A program made the position numbers and the translations under genes. Positions 52,341-60,392 of a DNA stretch of 64,000 nt are shown piece after piece. This stretch comes from Porphyromonadaceae bacterium UBA7203. GTDB lineage: Bacteria; Bacteroidota; Bacteroidia; Bacteroidales; Muribaculaceae. The first letter of the stretch is position 1, and each line of letters begins with the position of its first letter. The stretch spans positions 1-64,000 of the forward strand of contig DKUN01000017.1 of the NCBI GenBank assembly GCA_002490725.1, given 5' to 3'. The notes under the pieces are model-generated. The model was not told where the DNA came from. It saw only the letters and a list, made by a program, of their open reading frames with translations, and ran no database searches.

Positions 52341-52859
52341 TCAGTAGGTGATAAGGCTGGTGACTTCGGCGTCTTCGGGCAGGCGTTCGCGTCCTTTCAA
52401 GGCCGACAGTTCAATGATGAAGTTGATGTAGATTTTCTTCGGGTTCATTGATTTTACCAGCTCGTAGGCTGCGGCCATAGTGCCGCCTGTTGCGAGCACA
52501 TCGTCGTGAATAACCACGATGTCGTCAGGGGTGATGGCGTCGGCGTGAATTTCGATTGTGTCCTTGCCATACTCCTTGTCGTAAGTGGCCTTGATTGTAT
52601 CGGCAGGAAGTTTGCCGGGTTTGCGGCAGGGTACGAATCCGGCGCCGATTTCAAATGCGAGAATCGAGCCGCCGATGAATCCGCGGCTTTCGATGCCGAC
52701 TACTTTCGTGACTCCTTTGTCGCGGTAGAGCTGAGCCAGGTCCCAGCCGATGATGTGGAGTGCGCGGGGGTCTTTGAAGGCGGTGGTGAGGTCGTAGAAG
52801 AGGATGCCCTTAGAGGGGAAGTCCTGTACGGCACGGATGTGCTTCTTGATGTATTCCAT
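52341..52859 (-). CDS. apt: Adenine phosphoribosyltransferase
   Basis: Salvages adenine to AMP with PRPP. The protein (172 aa) shows the family start IRAVQDFPSKGILFYDLTTAF, GIESRGFIGGSILAFEIGAGF, and the PRPP-binding VVIHDDVLATGGTMAAA. It lies between the parS site upstream and uvrC 65 bases downstream. Confidence 0.97.
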   Translation of the reverse strand: MEYIKKHIRAVQDFPSKGILFYDLTTAFKDPRALHIIGWDLAQLYRDKGVTKVVGIESRGFIGGSILAFEIGAGFVPCRKPGKLPADTIKATYDKEYGKDTIEIHADAITPDDIVVIHDDVLATGGTMAAAYELVKSMNPKKIYINFIIELSALKGRERLPEDAEVTSLITY

Positions 52860-52906
52860 TTTTGATGATGGGTTTGTTAAAGATTTGAATATTCGATTTT
52901 TAATAA

Positions 52907-52922
52907 TGTTTCACGTGAAACA
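52907..52922. other. parS centromere-like site (ParB binding)
   Basis: TGTTTCACGTGAAACA is a perfect 16-bp palindrome and matches the broadly conserved chromosomal parS consensus TGTTNCACGTGAAACA at every fixed position. It is non-coding, between apt and the end of mnmG. No other match was noticed in the window. parS sites cluster near replication origins, which fits the candidate oriC about 41 kb away. parA/parB themselves are not in this window. Confidence 0.88.
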
Positions 52923-52925
52923 ATT

Positions 52926-54779
52926 TTATTTTCCGAGCATAAGCAGCAGCACGTTTATATCGGCCGGCGACACCCCCGGGATGCGGCTTGCACGGCCCAC
53001 GGTTTCGGGGCGCATGGCGGTGAGTTTCTGGCGCGCTTCGGTCGAGAGGGCGGCTATTGACGAGTAGTCGAGCTTGTCGCCGAGGGTGATGTGGTCGATG
53101 CGGGTCATGCGCTCGGCCAGCTGGCGTTCGCGGTCAATGTAGCCGGCATATTTGAGCCTGATTTCGGCCGCCTGGCGCACCTCGGCGGGATAGTTGAGAA
53201 TTTCGGGCAGAATGCGACCGAGCATATCTGCATCGACCCCCGGACGAAGAATGACTTCAGAGGCGCGCACGGTCTGGCGCACGGGAGCGGAGCCGATTTG
53301 CTCGAGCAGCGGATTGATGTCGTCGGCGCGCAGTGGGGTGGCCCGCAGCAGTTCGGTCAGTGCGTCGATGCTCTCCTCCTTGGCTCGCAGAAGCTGCAGC
53401 CTCCGGTCGGAGGCGAGTCCGAGGCGATGGCCGGTCGGGGTTAGGCGCGAGTCGGCGTCGTCCTGGCGCAGCAGAATGCGATACTCCGCGCGCGAGGTGA
53501 ACATGCGGTATGGTTCGTCAACGCCTTTGGTCACGAGGTCGTCGATGAGCACGCCAATGTATGCTTCGTCGCGGCCGAGCGTGAGCATGTCGGTTCCGCG
53601 CACCGAAGCCGAGGCGTTGAGGCCGGCAATCAGGCCCTGGCCCGCTGCCTCCTCATAGCCCGTCGTACCATTGATCTGGCCGGCAAAAAACAGGCCGTGA
53701 ATCAGGCGCGTTTCGAGCGTGTGATAGAGCTGTGTGGGCGGAAAGAAGTCATATTCGATGGCGTAGCCCGGGCGCAGAATCTGCACGTTGCGCAGCGCCG
53801 GAATGGAGTGGAGCGCGCGCATCTGCACGTCGAACGGCAGCGACGACGAGAATCCGTTGAGGTAATATTCGGTGGTGTTTTCGCCTTCCGGTTCAAGAAA
53901 GAGATGATGCTCGTCCTTGTCGGCAAAGGTGACAATCTTGGTTTCGATGCTTGGGCAGTAGCGTGGGCCAATGCTTTGGATCTGGCCGTTGTAGAGCGGC
54001 GAATCGGGCAGCCCCTCGCGCAGAATGCGGTGGGTTTCGGCGTTTGTCCTGGTTGTCCAGCATGGCAGCTGACGCAATGTGCGCGAGCTTTCGGGCAGGA
54101 ACGAGAACTTGTCGGCCGTGGTGTCGCCGTCCTGGCGCACACACTGGCTGAAATCGATGGTGCGGGCGTCGAGTCGCACCGGGGTACCGGTTTTCATGCG
54201 GTCGGAGGCGAATCCGAGCGTGCGCAACTGTTCGGTCAAACCGGTGGAATAGGGCTCGCTGACGCGCCCTCCGCGCACCTGAGTGCGCCCGACGTGCATC
54301 AGGCCGTTGAGAAACGTGCCGTTGGTAAGAATCACCGATTTGGCCGTGAAAGTGACGCCCCAGGCTGTTTTTACGCCCGTGACACGGTCGCCGTTGACTG
54401 TCAGTTCAGTGGCCGAGTCCTGCCACATGTAGAGGTTGGGCGTGGTTTCGAGTTCGTGACGCCACCTGGCGGAGAAGACCATGCGGTCGGCCTGCGCGCG
54501 CGGGCTCCACATTGCAGGCCCCTTGCTGCGGTTGAGCATGCGGAACTGGATGCTGGCGCTGTCGGTAACGATGCCCATGGCGCCTCCGAGGGCGTCGATT
54601 TCGCGTACAATCTGACCTTTTGCTATGCCGCCTACAGCGGGGTTGCAGCTCATCTGGGCAATTTTGTTGAGGTCCATGGTTATGAGCAGCGTTGCACACC
54701 CGGTCAGGGCGGCGGCTCTGGCGGCCTCGCATCCGGCGTGGCCTGCGCCGACAACAATTACGTCGAAGTCCAGTCTCAT
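52926..54779 (-). CDS. mnmG: tRNA uridine-34 carboxymethylaminomethyl modification enzyme MnmG
   Basis: FAD-dependent partner of MnmE in wobble-uridine modification. The protein (617 aa) has the FAD motif DVIVVGAGHAGCEAARAAA, SCNPAVGGIAKGQIVREIDALGG, a second nucleotide-binding region, GLFFAGQINGTTGYEEAAGQGLIAGLNA and the C-terminal helical domain ending IPGVSPADINVLLLMLGK. The start overlaps ybeY by four bases; the stop lies three bases from parS. Confidence 0.97.
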   Translation of the reverse strand: MRLDFDVIVVGAGHAGCEAARAAALTGCATLLITMDLNKIAQMSCNPAVGGIAKGQIVREIDALGGAMGIVTDSASIQFRMLNRSKGPAMWSPRAQADRMVFSARWRHELETTPNLYMWQDSATELTVNGDRVTGVKTAWGVTFTAKSVILTNGTFLNGLMHVGRTQVRGGRVSEPYSTGLTEQLRTLGFASDRMKTGTPVRLDARTIDFSQCVRQDGDTTADKFSFLPESSRTLRQLPCWTTRTNAETHRILREGLPDSPLYNGQIQSIGPRYCPSIETKIVTFADKDEHHLFLEPEGENTTEYYLNGFSSSLPFDVQMRALHSIPALRNVQILRPGYAIEYDFFPPTQLYHTLETRLIHGLFFAGQINGTTGYEEAAGQGLIAGLNASASVRGTDMLTLGRDEAYIGVLIDDLVTKGVDEPYRMFTSRAEYRILLRQDDADSRLTPTGHRLGLASDRRLQLLRAKEESIDALTELLRATPLRADDINPLLEQIGSAPVRQTVRASEVILRPGVDADMLGRILPEILNYPAEVRQAAEIRLKYAGYIDRERQLAERMTRIDHITLGDKLDYSSIAALSTEARQKLTAMRPETVGRASRIPGVSPADINVLLLMLGK

Positions 54780-55204
54780 AGCATTTCAGCAAGCATGTCG
54801 AGCGCTTCGTCTTCGTGGCGCTCCATGATTTCGCGTTCGCCCGGGCCTTTGTCGTCGATGCCGCAAAGATGGAGCAGGCCGTGGACCAATACGCGGTGGA
54901 GCTCGCGGATAGGGTTCTGACCGAACTGCTCGGCGTTGGTTGCCACCGTTTCGAGCGAAATGTATATGTCGCCGCTTACCATTCCGCGTTTGGAATAGTC
55001 AAAAGTAATGATGTCGGTGAAATAGTCGTGATTTAGAAATTTGCGGTTTATAGCCAGGATTCCTTCGTCGTCGGTAAGGATATAGGTCAGCTTCCCCGGA
55101 ATTTTTCCGTGGGCTTCCGCAACTTTGGCCAGCCAGGGCTCGACAATGGTCTTTTCTATGACCTCAGGGAACTCGATATTTTCTGTTAACCAGCTGATAG
55201 ACAT
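54776..55204 (-). CDS. ybeY: Endoribonuclease YbeY (16S rRNA maturation)
   Basis: Metal-dependent RNase of 16S rRNA 3' processing and ribosome quality control, 142 aa from ATG 55204. The motif HGLLHLCGIDDKG keeps the first two metal histidines, but the third family His (in GxxxH) is replaced in the DDKG segment, as I recall for Bacteroidetes homologues. The N-terminus (SGDIYISLET; LNHDYFTDIITFDY) is typical. It overlaps mnmG by four bases. The upstream bases 55205-55341 hold no recognised element. Confidence 0.93.
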   Translation of the reverse strand: MSISWLTENIEFPEVIEKTIVEPWLAKVAEAHGKIPGKLTYILTDDEGILAINRKFLNHDYFTDIITFDYSKRGMVSGDIYISLETVATNAEQFGQNPIRELHRVLVHGLLHLCGIDDKGPGEREIMERHEDEALDMLAEML

Positions 55205-55341
55205 GTATATAACTTTCAGGTGTTCGAATAGTCTGAAATTTTTGCAGGCCAAAGTTACGGAATTTTTCTGACAAAAAAATGATTATCGCGAAAAACATTC
55301 GCAATGACCTGCAAATTAGCTTGTTGGGGTCGATAAAACGC

Positions 55342-55381
55342 AAAAAAGGCGGCGCGAGAATCGATTATTCGTCGCGCCGCG
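55342..55381 (-). terminator. Terminator of the tpx operon
   Basis: Minus-strand GC-rich stem GCGGCGCGA / TCGCGCCGCC with a 14-base loop, then TTTTTTGCG, 25 bases past the tpx stop. Confidence 0.9.
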
Positions 55382-55405
55382 GGCGGTTGTAAGGAAATTA
55401 GGGCG

Positions 55406-55906
55406 TTATTTTAAGGCATTGATGGCGGCTTTGTAGTTCGGTTCGGTCGAGATTTCGTCAACTAACTCTTCGTAGAGAATTTTCAGGTCGCCGTCGATGA
55501 CGATGACAGCGCGGGCCAGCAAACCTGCCAGCGGACCGTCGACGAGTTGCAGTCCGTACTTCTGGGCAAAGAGCGGCGAGCGGAAGGCTGAGGCCACGAC
55601 TACGTTGTCGATGCCCTCGGTGGTGCAGAAGCGTCGGGCGGCAAAGGGAAGGTCCATCGACACGCAGATAACCGTCACGTCGGGATGTTCGGCCGCCTCC
55701 TTGTTGAAGCGGCGCACACTGGCCGCACACACGTCGGTGTCGAGCGACGGGAAAATGTTGAGCACTACCTTACGGCCAAGAAAGTCGTTGCAGCGAATCT
55801 CTTTGAGGTTCTGGTCTACGAGGGTGTAGCATGGGGCTTTTTCTCCGACCCCGGGCAGGGTGCCATAGGTGTGGCACGGGTTGCCATGCAAGAATACGGT
55901 TTCCAC
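55406..55906 (-). CDS. tpx: Thiol peroxidase (atypical 2-Cys peroxiredoxin)
   Basis: Reduces peroxides with thioredoxin. The protein (166 aa) has the peroxidatic Cys in FPSLDTDVCAASVRRF and the resolving Cys in FAARRFCTTEG, plus SAFRSPLFAQKYGL and a C-terminal IVIDGDLKILYEEL strand. It follows the periplasmic protein gene by 27 bases and ends at a strong terminator. Confidence 0.95.
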   Translation of the reverse strand: METVFLHGNPCHTYGTLPGVGEKAPCYTLVDQNLKEIRCNDFLGRKVVLNIFPSLDTDVCAASVRRFNKEAAEHPDVTVICVSMDLPFAARRFCTTEGIDNVVVASAFRSPLFAQKYGLQLVDGPLAGLLARAVIVIDGDLKILYEELVDEISTEPNYKAAINALK

Positions 55907-55933
55907 TATCAGGTTGTAAGTTAAAGGTTAATG

Positions 55934-57079
55934 TCAGTTGTTTGCTGCCGTGAGCATACGCATAACGTCAGGCTCAAGGCTATTGTTCAGGCCGATAATC
56001 AGGTCGCGTATGTGCCCGTCGCGTCCACACACCATTATCACGGGCAGCGCCGCGGCCCCGCACTCCACCGCCAGCGCCGCTGCGCCGGTGAGCGTGGTTT
56101 CGCCGCTGCGCCGCTCGCCGACGCTGTCGGAGGCCGTAGCGGGATTCTTGCCGGTGCATGCCCATATCACGTCGGCTGTCAGCGGCAGGCGGTCAATGGC
56201 GTTCCTGACGCCCGCGATGAGCTCGGCTGTCAGCGTTCCCTCGGGGTCGAAAATAACAACGGCGGTCGGATTCTCGAAGGGCTCGTCGGCACGGCGGCTC
56301 AGTCTGCCTCCGGCGGCGTCGGGCAGCGAGAATGCAGGCAAGGGCTCGCCGCGCAGGTTCTCGATGGCGAACTGGCTCTCGCGGTATCGTCCGAATGCAT
56401 CGGGGTAGAGCGTGCGCAGAATTTTCTCGCTCAGGGCGGTGCCGGGGGCTATCAGGGGCTTGCGCGCGGGCGAGTACTCGGCCTTTACCTGCTGGCCCGT
56501 CAGTGCGCCGGGATTATAGTCGGCATAGAATTCTCTGGGCGCGCATGTCGCAGAATCGAAGGTCCATCGCAGCTCCGCGTCGGGCTCGCCCGCGGCGCTG
56601 CGCGCGGCCTCCACAATGATTTCGTCGCCGCGCGAAGCGATGGTGCAGGTATAGCTGCCCGACGAGGCGATTTCGCGCAATTGCCGTGCCAGCCGCGAGG
56701 GGAGCAGCGAAGCGAACTGTGCGGCATCCTGCAGGGCTTTGGTTCCTGCCGGCGCGGGTGCGTCCCACTGGTCGTGGTGTTCCTGCAGGCGGCGGTTGCG
56801 GAAGTTGTAGAAGTGGCCGTCGAACCAGGCGGTGAATCCCTCGACCGGGCCCGAAGGCGAGTCGACGCTCCAGTCAATCAGGTAGCTGTCGGTGTCGGCG
56901 GGTTGCTGCAGGTCAACGGTGTAGACAACGTCGTCGTCGGCCTGAGGCAGCGTGACGGCATATGTCACCGTGGCCTCATAGCCGGCCATGCCGCCCAGCG
57001 CGTCGGCCACGCTCTCAATGGAGTGAGCATTGCCGGCGGCGGCGACAAGAAGCATAATGGTTAAATTCCCGATTCTCAT
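55934..57079 (-). CDS. Periplasmic protein with LolA-like and thioredoxin-like regions
   Basis: Protein of 381 aa with a signal peptide (MRIGNLTIMLLVAAAGNAHS). Residues about 25-240 have the alternating beta pattern of LolA-like outer-membrane carrier proteins (VTYAVTLPQADDDVVYTVDLQ, WFDGHFYNFRNRRLQEH). Residues about 255-381 resemble a thioredoxin/AhpC fold (PLPAFSLPDAAGGRLS, TAVVIFDPEG, LPVIMVCGRDGHIRDLIIG) without a CxxC motif. Both assignments are from pattern only. It precedes tpx by 27 bases, so an envelope redox link is possible. Confidence 0.7.
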   Translation of the reverse strand: MRIGNLTIMLLVAAAGNAHSIESVADALGGMAGYEATVTYAVTLPQADDDVVYTVDLQQPADTDSYLIDWSVDSPSGPVEGFTAWFDGHFYNFRNRRLQEHHDQWDAPAPAGTKALQDAAQFASLLPSRLARQLREIASSGSYTCTIASRGDEIIVEAARSAAGEPDAELRWTFDSATCAPREFYADYNPGALTGQQVKAEYSPARKPLIAPGTALSEKILRTLYPDAFGRYRESQFAIENLRGEPLPAFSLPDAAGGRLSRRADEPFENPTAVVIFDPEGTLTAELIAGVRNAIDRLPLTADVIWACTGKNPATASDSVGERRSGETTLTGAAALAVECGAAALPVIMVCGRDGHIRDLIIGLNNSLEPDVMRMLTAANN

Positions 57080-57144
57080 AAATAAATAGTTGAATTCATA
57101 AATTTAACACTGCTGGCCGACAGAAAGTTTAACAACATTAACAT

Positions 57145-57190
57145 AAAAAAGTAGCCACTCTCGCGCGGCGTTCTGACCGCGGGAGAGTGG
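57145..57190 (-). terminator. Terminator of the recJ-recQ-rarA operon
   Basis: Minus-strand stem CCACTCTCCCGCGG pairing with a matching GAGAGTGG arm, loop about 10 bases, followed by CTACTTTTTT; it begins about 45 bases past the rarA stop. Confidence 0.87.
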
Positions 57191-57234
57191 TGTAATCGGG
57201 TTCGGTGGTTGGGAGAGGAGGCGTCCGGAGGCGC

Positions 57235-58488
57235 TCAGTCTTTGTTGGCCAGGCGGGTTTCCGACGGGTTTGGCGCGGGCTGCCAGAAGCGGGTGTCGGT
57301 CAGCGCGTCGGGCAGGTATTGTTGCGCAACCCAGTGGCCCGGATAGTTGTGCGGATACTTATAGTCGGCGCCGTAGCCCATGTTTTTCATCAGCGATGTC
57401 GGGGCGTTGCGCAGGTGCAGCGGCACCGGCAGATTGCCCGAGCGTTCCACTTCGGCCAGGGCGTTGCCGATGGCCATATAGGCCGAGTTGCTTTTAGGCG
57501 AGCGCGCCAGGTAGATTGTGCATTCGGCAAGCGGTATGCGCCCCTCGGGCCATCCTATTTTCTTGATTACATCGAAAGTGGCGTTGGCCAGCAGCAGGGC
57601 GTTGGGATTGGCCAGGCCAATGTCTTCGGCCGCGAGAATGACCAGCCTGCGGGCAATGAATTCGGGGTCTTCGCCGCCGGCAACCATGCGCGCGAGCCAG
57701 TAAACGGCCGCGTCGGCATCGGAGCCTCGCACGCTTTTGATGAAGGCCGATATGATGTCGTAGTGCATTTCACCTCCTTTGTCGTAGGCGGCGGGGTTCT
57801 CCTGTAGCCGTTCGGTCACGACTGCGTCAGAAATTACCAGCGGCTCGCCCGCGGGAGTCGACTGCTCGAGCAGGTCGAGAATGTTGAGCAGCTTGCGGGC
57901 GTCGCCTCCGCTGAAGCGGAAAAGGGCGTCGGTGCTTTCGATGCTGACCTGCATTTTCGACAGCACTTCGTCGCGCTGCAGGGCGTTGTCGAGCAGCTGT
58001 CTGAGTTCGTCGGCCTCGAGCGGCCTGAGGGTGTAGACGCTGGCGCGCGACAGCAGGGGGCGAATGACCTCGAACGAGGGGTTTTCGGTCGTGGCGCCGA
58101 TAAGGGTCACTATGCCGCTCTCGACAGCTCCGAGCAGGCTGTCTTGCTGGCTCTTCGAGAAGCGGTGTATTTCATCGATGAACAGAATCGGCCGCCCCTG
58201 CGAGAACATTGAGCTATTGTCGGCCCGGCAGCGGTCAATCACCTCACGCACCTCCTTGACGCCGGCACTGACGGCCGAGAGGGTATAGAAGGGCGAGTTG
58301 GTAGTGTTGGCTATGATGCGCGCCAGCGTGGTTTTTCCGACTCCGGGCGGCCCCCAGAGAATGAACGATGACACGCGCTGCTGTTCAATCATGCGGCGCA
58401 GAATCGAGCCGGGTCCGACCAGGTGCGACTGGCCGATATAATCGTCAAGTGTTGTCGGGCGCATGCGCTCGGCTAATGGTGCTTGCAT
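57235..58488 (-). CDS. rarA: Replication-associated recombination protein A (RarA/MgsA)
   Basis: AAA+ clamp-loader-like ATPase acting at stalled forks, 417 aa. Motifs: LAERMRPTTLDDYIGQSHL, Walker A WGPPGVGKTTLA, Walker B LFIDEIHRFSKSQQD, sensor 1 IGATTENPSFEV, and the C-terminal tetramerisation part with MHYDIISAFIKSVRGSDADAAVYWLARM. It overlaps recQ by 16 bases. Confidence 0.96.
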   Translation of the reverse strand: MQAPLAERMRPTTLDDYIGQSHLVGPGSILRRMIEQQRVSSFILWGPPGVGKTTLARIIANTTNSPFYTLSAVSAGVKEVREVIDRCRADNSSMFSQGRPILFIDEIHRFSKSQQDSLLGAVESGIVTLIGATTENPSFEVIRPLLSRASVYTLRPLEADELRQLLDNALQRDEVLSKMQVSIESTDALFRFSGGDARKLLNILDLLEQSTPAGEPLVISDAVVTERLQENPAAYDKGGEMHYDIISAFIKSVRGSDADAAVYWLARMVAGGEDPEFIARRLVILAAEDIGLANPNALLLANATFDVIKKIGWPEGRIPLAECTIYLARSPKSNSAYMAIGNALAEVERSGNLPVPLHLRNAPTSLMKNMGYGADYKYPHNYPGHWVAQQYLPDALTDTRFWQPAPNPSETRLANKD

Positions 58489-60392
58489 AGAGAGGTGAGG
58501 GTGTTGTCGGGGTTGATTTTGACCTCGCCGCGGTCAACCAGGCGGCGAAGGGCGGGAATGACTGTTTCTTCGCGCATGTTAAGGGCGTTTACGAGCTCTC
58601 TGACGCCAATCGACGGGTGCAGGCCTATGACATGGCGCAGCGAGTCGTCGATGCCGACAGGGGCATCGTGGCGTTGTTGGCGGCTGCGGTCGCGACACAC
58701 GTCGCATGTGCCGCATCCGTTGGCCGGATTGTCGCCGAAATAGCGCAGAATCGTGTTGGCGCGGCAGTCGGCGTCGTCGAACGCGAGGCGCTCCATCGCG
58801 TCGAGGCGCTCCTGCATGCGCTGGCGGCGCACGTCGTAGACCTCGCGGGGAATGCTCACATGGCGCGTCTCGATGCGGCGCGAAGGAAAGTAGAGATATG
58901 GTTGCTGGCGTCGCGGCACGTAGTGAATGGCGTGCATGCGCGACAGCTCGAGCAGGGTCTGATACAGGACGTCGGGGTGAATGCTCAGGTGCGAGGCAAT
59001 GACTGTTTCGGAGATGTTGACATAGTCGGCGAAGATGCCGGGGCAGGAGCGCAGCAGGTAAACCATCACTTGTTCCTGCACGGGCGTGAAATCCATTGCA
59101 TATAGCTCCTCGCGGCGACACACGGCCATGACCCTGGCCTTGGCGTCGACATCTTCGACAAAGTCAACATAGCCCGCGAGCGACAGCAGCTGCAGGGCCG
59201 AGCGCACCGTGGCGGGCCATAGTTTGCGCCGGGTGCAGAATTCCTCGAGGTCAAAGTCAAACAGTTTGTATTGCCCCTCGCCGAGACAGAGGTCTATGTG
59301 GAGGCATGCTTCCTCGTAGACGGCGGCAATGAATTCGCGCGGCGGAAAGGCTTCCTCGAGGCGCCGGCGCAGGGTGGTGCGGTCGCGCGGCGATACTATG
59401 GCGACGGCAAACGAGGGCTTGCCGTCGCGCCCTGCGCGTCCGGCTTCCTGATAGTATTCTTCGAGCGACGAGGGCAGGTCGTAGTGGATAACGACGCGTA
59501 CGTCGGGCTTGTCGATGCCCATGCCGAATGCGTTGGTCGCCACCATGACGCGCACCCGAGAGTCCTTCCACCGCTGCTGGCGTTCGTCTTTCTCCTCGGG
59601 CAGCAGGCCCGCATGATAGCTTTCGGCGCTGATGCCGGCGGCGCAGAGCGACTTGGCAATCTCGGCGGTCTTTTTGCGCGAGCGCACGTAGACGATGGCC
59701 GAGCCCGACGTGTTGCGGAGCACTGTCATGAGCCTTTCGGGCTTGTTTACGTCGCGGCGCACAATATAGTGGATGTTCGGCCTGGCAAAGCTCATGCTGA
59801 AGCGGCGTGCGCCTGGCCTGAAGTCGAGTGCGCGGCAAATGTCGTCGGCAACCGTCGGCGTGGCCGAGGCGGTCACGGCAAGCACCGGCGCGCCCGGAAA
59901 GCGTGCCCGCAGTTTTGCAATCGACATGTAGCTTGGCCTGAAGTCATAGCCCCACTGCGAAATGCAGTGGGCTTCGTCGACCACAATGAGGCTCACGTTC
60001 CAGTTTTTCATCTCGCCAATGAAGCGTTCGTTCATGAGGCGCTCGGGCGAGAGGTAGAGGAACTTCACTTTGCCGAGTTCGGCCTTCTGCATGGCCAGGT
60101 TCGATTCGCGGCGTGTGAGCCCGCTGTGGAGATACACGGCAGGGATGTCGTGCTCGCGCAGGTTGTCGACCTGGTCCTTCATCAGCGAAATCAGCGGAGT
60201 CACGACCACGGTCAGCCCCGGCAGCATCAGCCCGGGAATCTGAAACGTAATGCTTTTGCCGCCGCCGGTAGGCATCAGGGCGAGGGTGTCGGCTCCGTTG
60301 AGCACGGAGTCGATGATGTCGGCCTGCAGGGGGCGGAAGGCGTCATACCCCCAGTGGCGGCGCAGAGCGTCGATCGGGGATTGGTAGTTCAA
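58473..60392 (-). CDS. recQ: ATP-dependent DNA helicase RecQ
   Basis: 3'-5' SF2 helicase of 639 aa. Motifs: FRPLQADIIDSVL, ALMPTGGGKSITFQIP (I), VVDEAHCISQWGYDFRPSY (II), AVTASATP (III), MVATNAFGMGIDKPDVR (V), EYYQEAGRAGRDG (VI). The RecQ-Ct zinc motif appears as CRANTILRYFGDNPANGCGTCDVC. The HRDC domain is absent or poorly conserved; the C-terminus has a short winged-helix-like part (VRELVNALNMREETVIPALRRLV). It overlaps recJ by four bases. Confidence 0.96.
   Translation of the reverse strand: MNYQSPIDALRRHWGYDAFRPLQADIIDSVLNGADTLALMPTGGGKSITFQIPGLMLPGLTVVVTPLISLMKDQVDNLREHDIPAVYLHSGLTRRESNLAMQKAELGKVKFLYLSPERLMNERFIGEMKNWNVSLIVVDEAHCISQWGYDFRPSYMSIAKLRARFPGAPVLAVTASATPTVADDICRALDFRPGARRFSMSFARPNIHYIVRRDVNKPERLMTVLRNTSGSAIVYVRSRKKTAEIAKSLCAAGISAESYHAGLLPEEKDERQQRWKDSRVRVMVATNAFGMGIDKPDVRVVIHYDLPSSLEEYYQEAGRAGRDGKPSFAVAIVSPRDRTTLRRRLEEAFPPREFIAAVYEEACLHIDLCLGEGQYKLFDFDLEEFCTRRKLWPATVRSALQLLSLAGYVDFVEDVDAKARVMAVCRREELYAMDFTPVQEQVMVYLLRSCPGIFADYVNISETVIASHLSIHPDVLYQTLLELSRMHAIHYVPRRQQPYLYFPSRRIETRHVSIPREVYDVRRQRMQERLDAMERLAFDDADCRANTILRYFGDNPANGCGTCDVCRDRSRQQRHDAPVGIDDSLRHVIGLHPSIGVRELVNALNMREETVIPALRRLVDRGEVKINPDNTLTSLCKHH

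Noticed and set aside
52907..52922. Terminator hairpin for mnmG
   Set aside because: The palindrome has no loop, is AT-rich at its ends and is not followed by a U-tract; the exact parS match is a better explanation.
53697..54920. Long plus-strand open frame opposite mnmG
   Set aside because: Antisense shadow of a clear mnmG gene, no motif or promoter.
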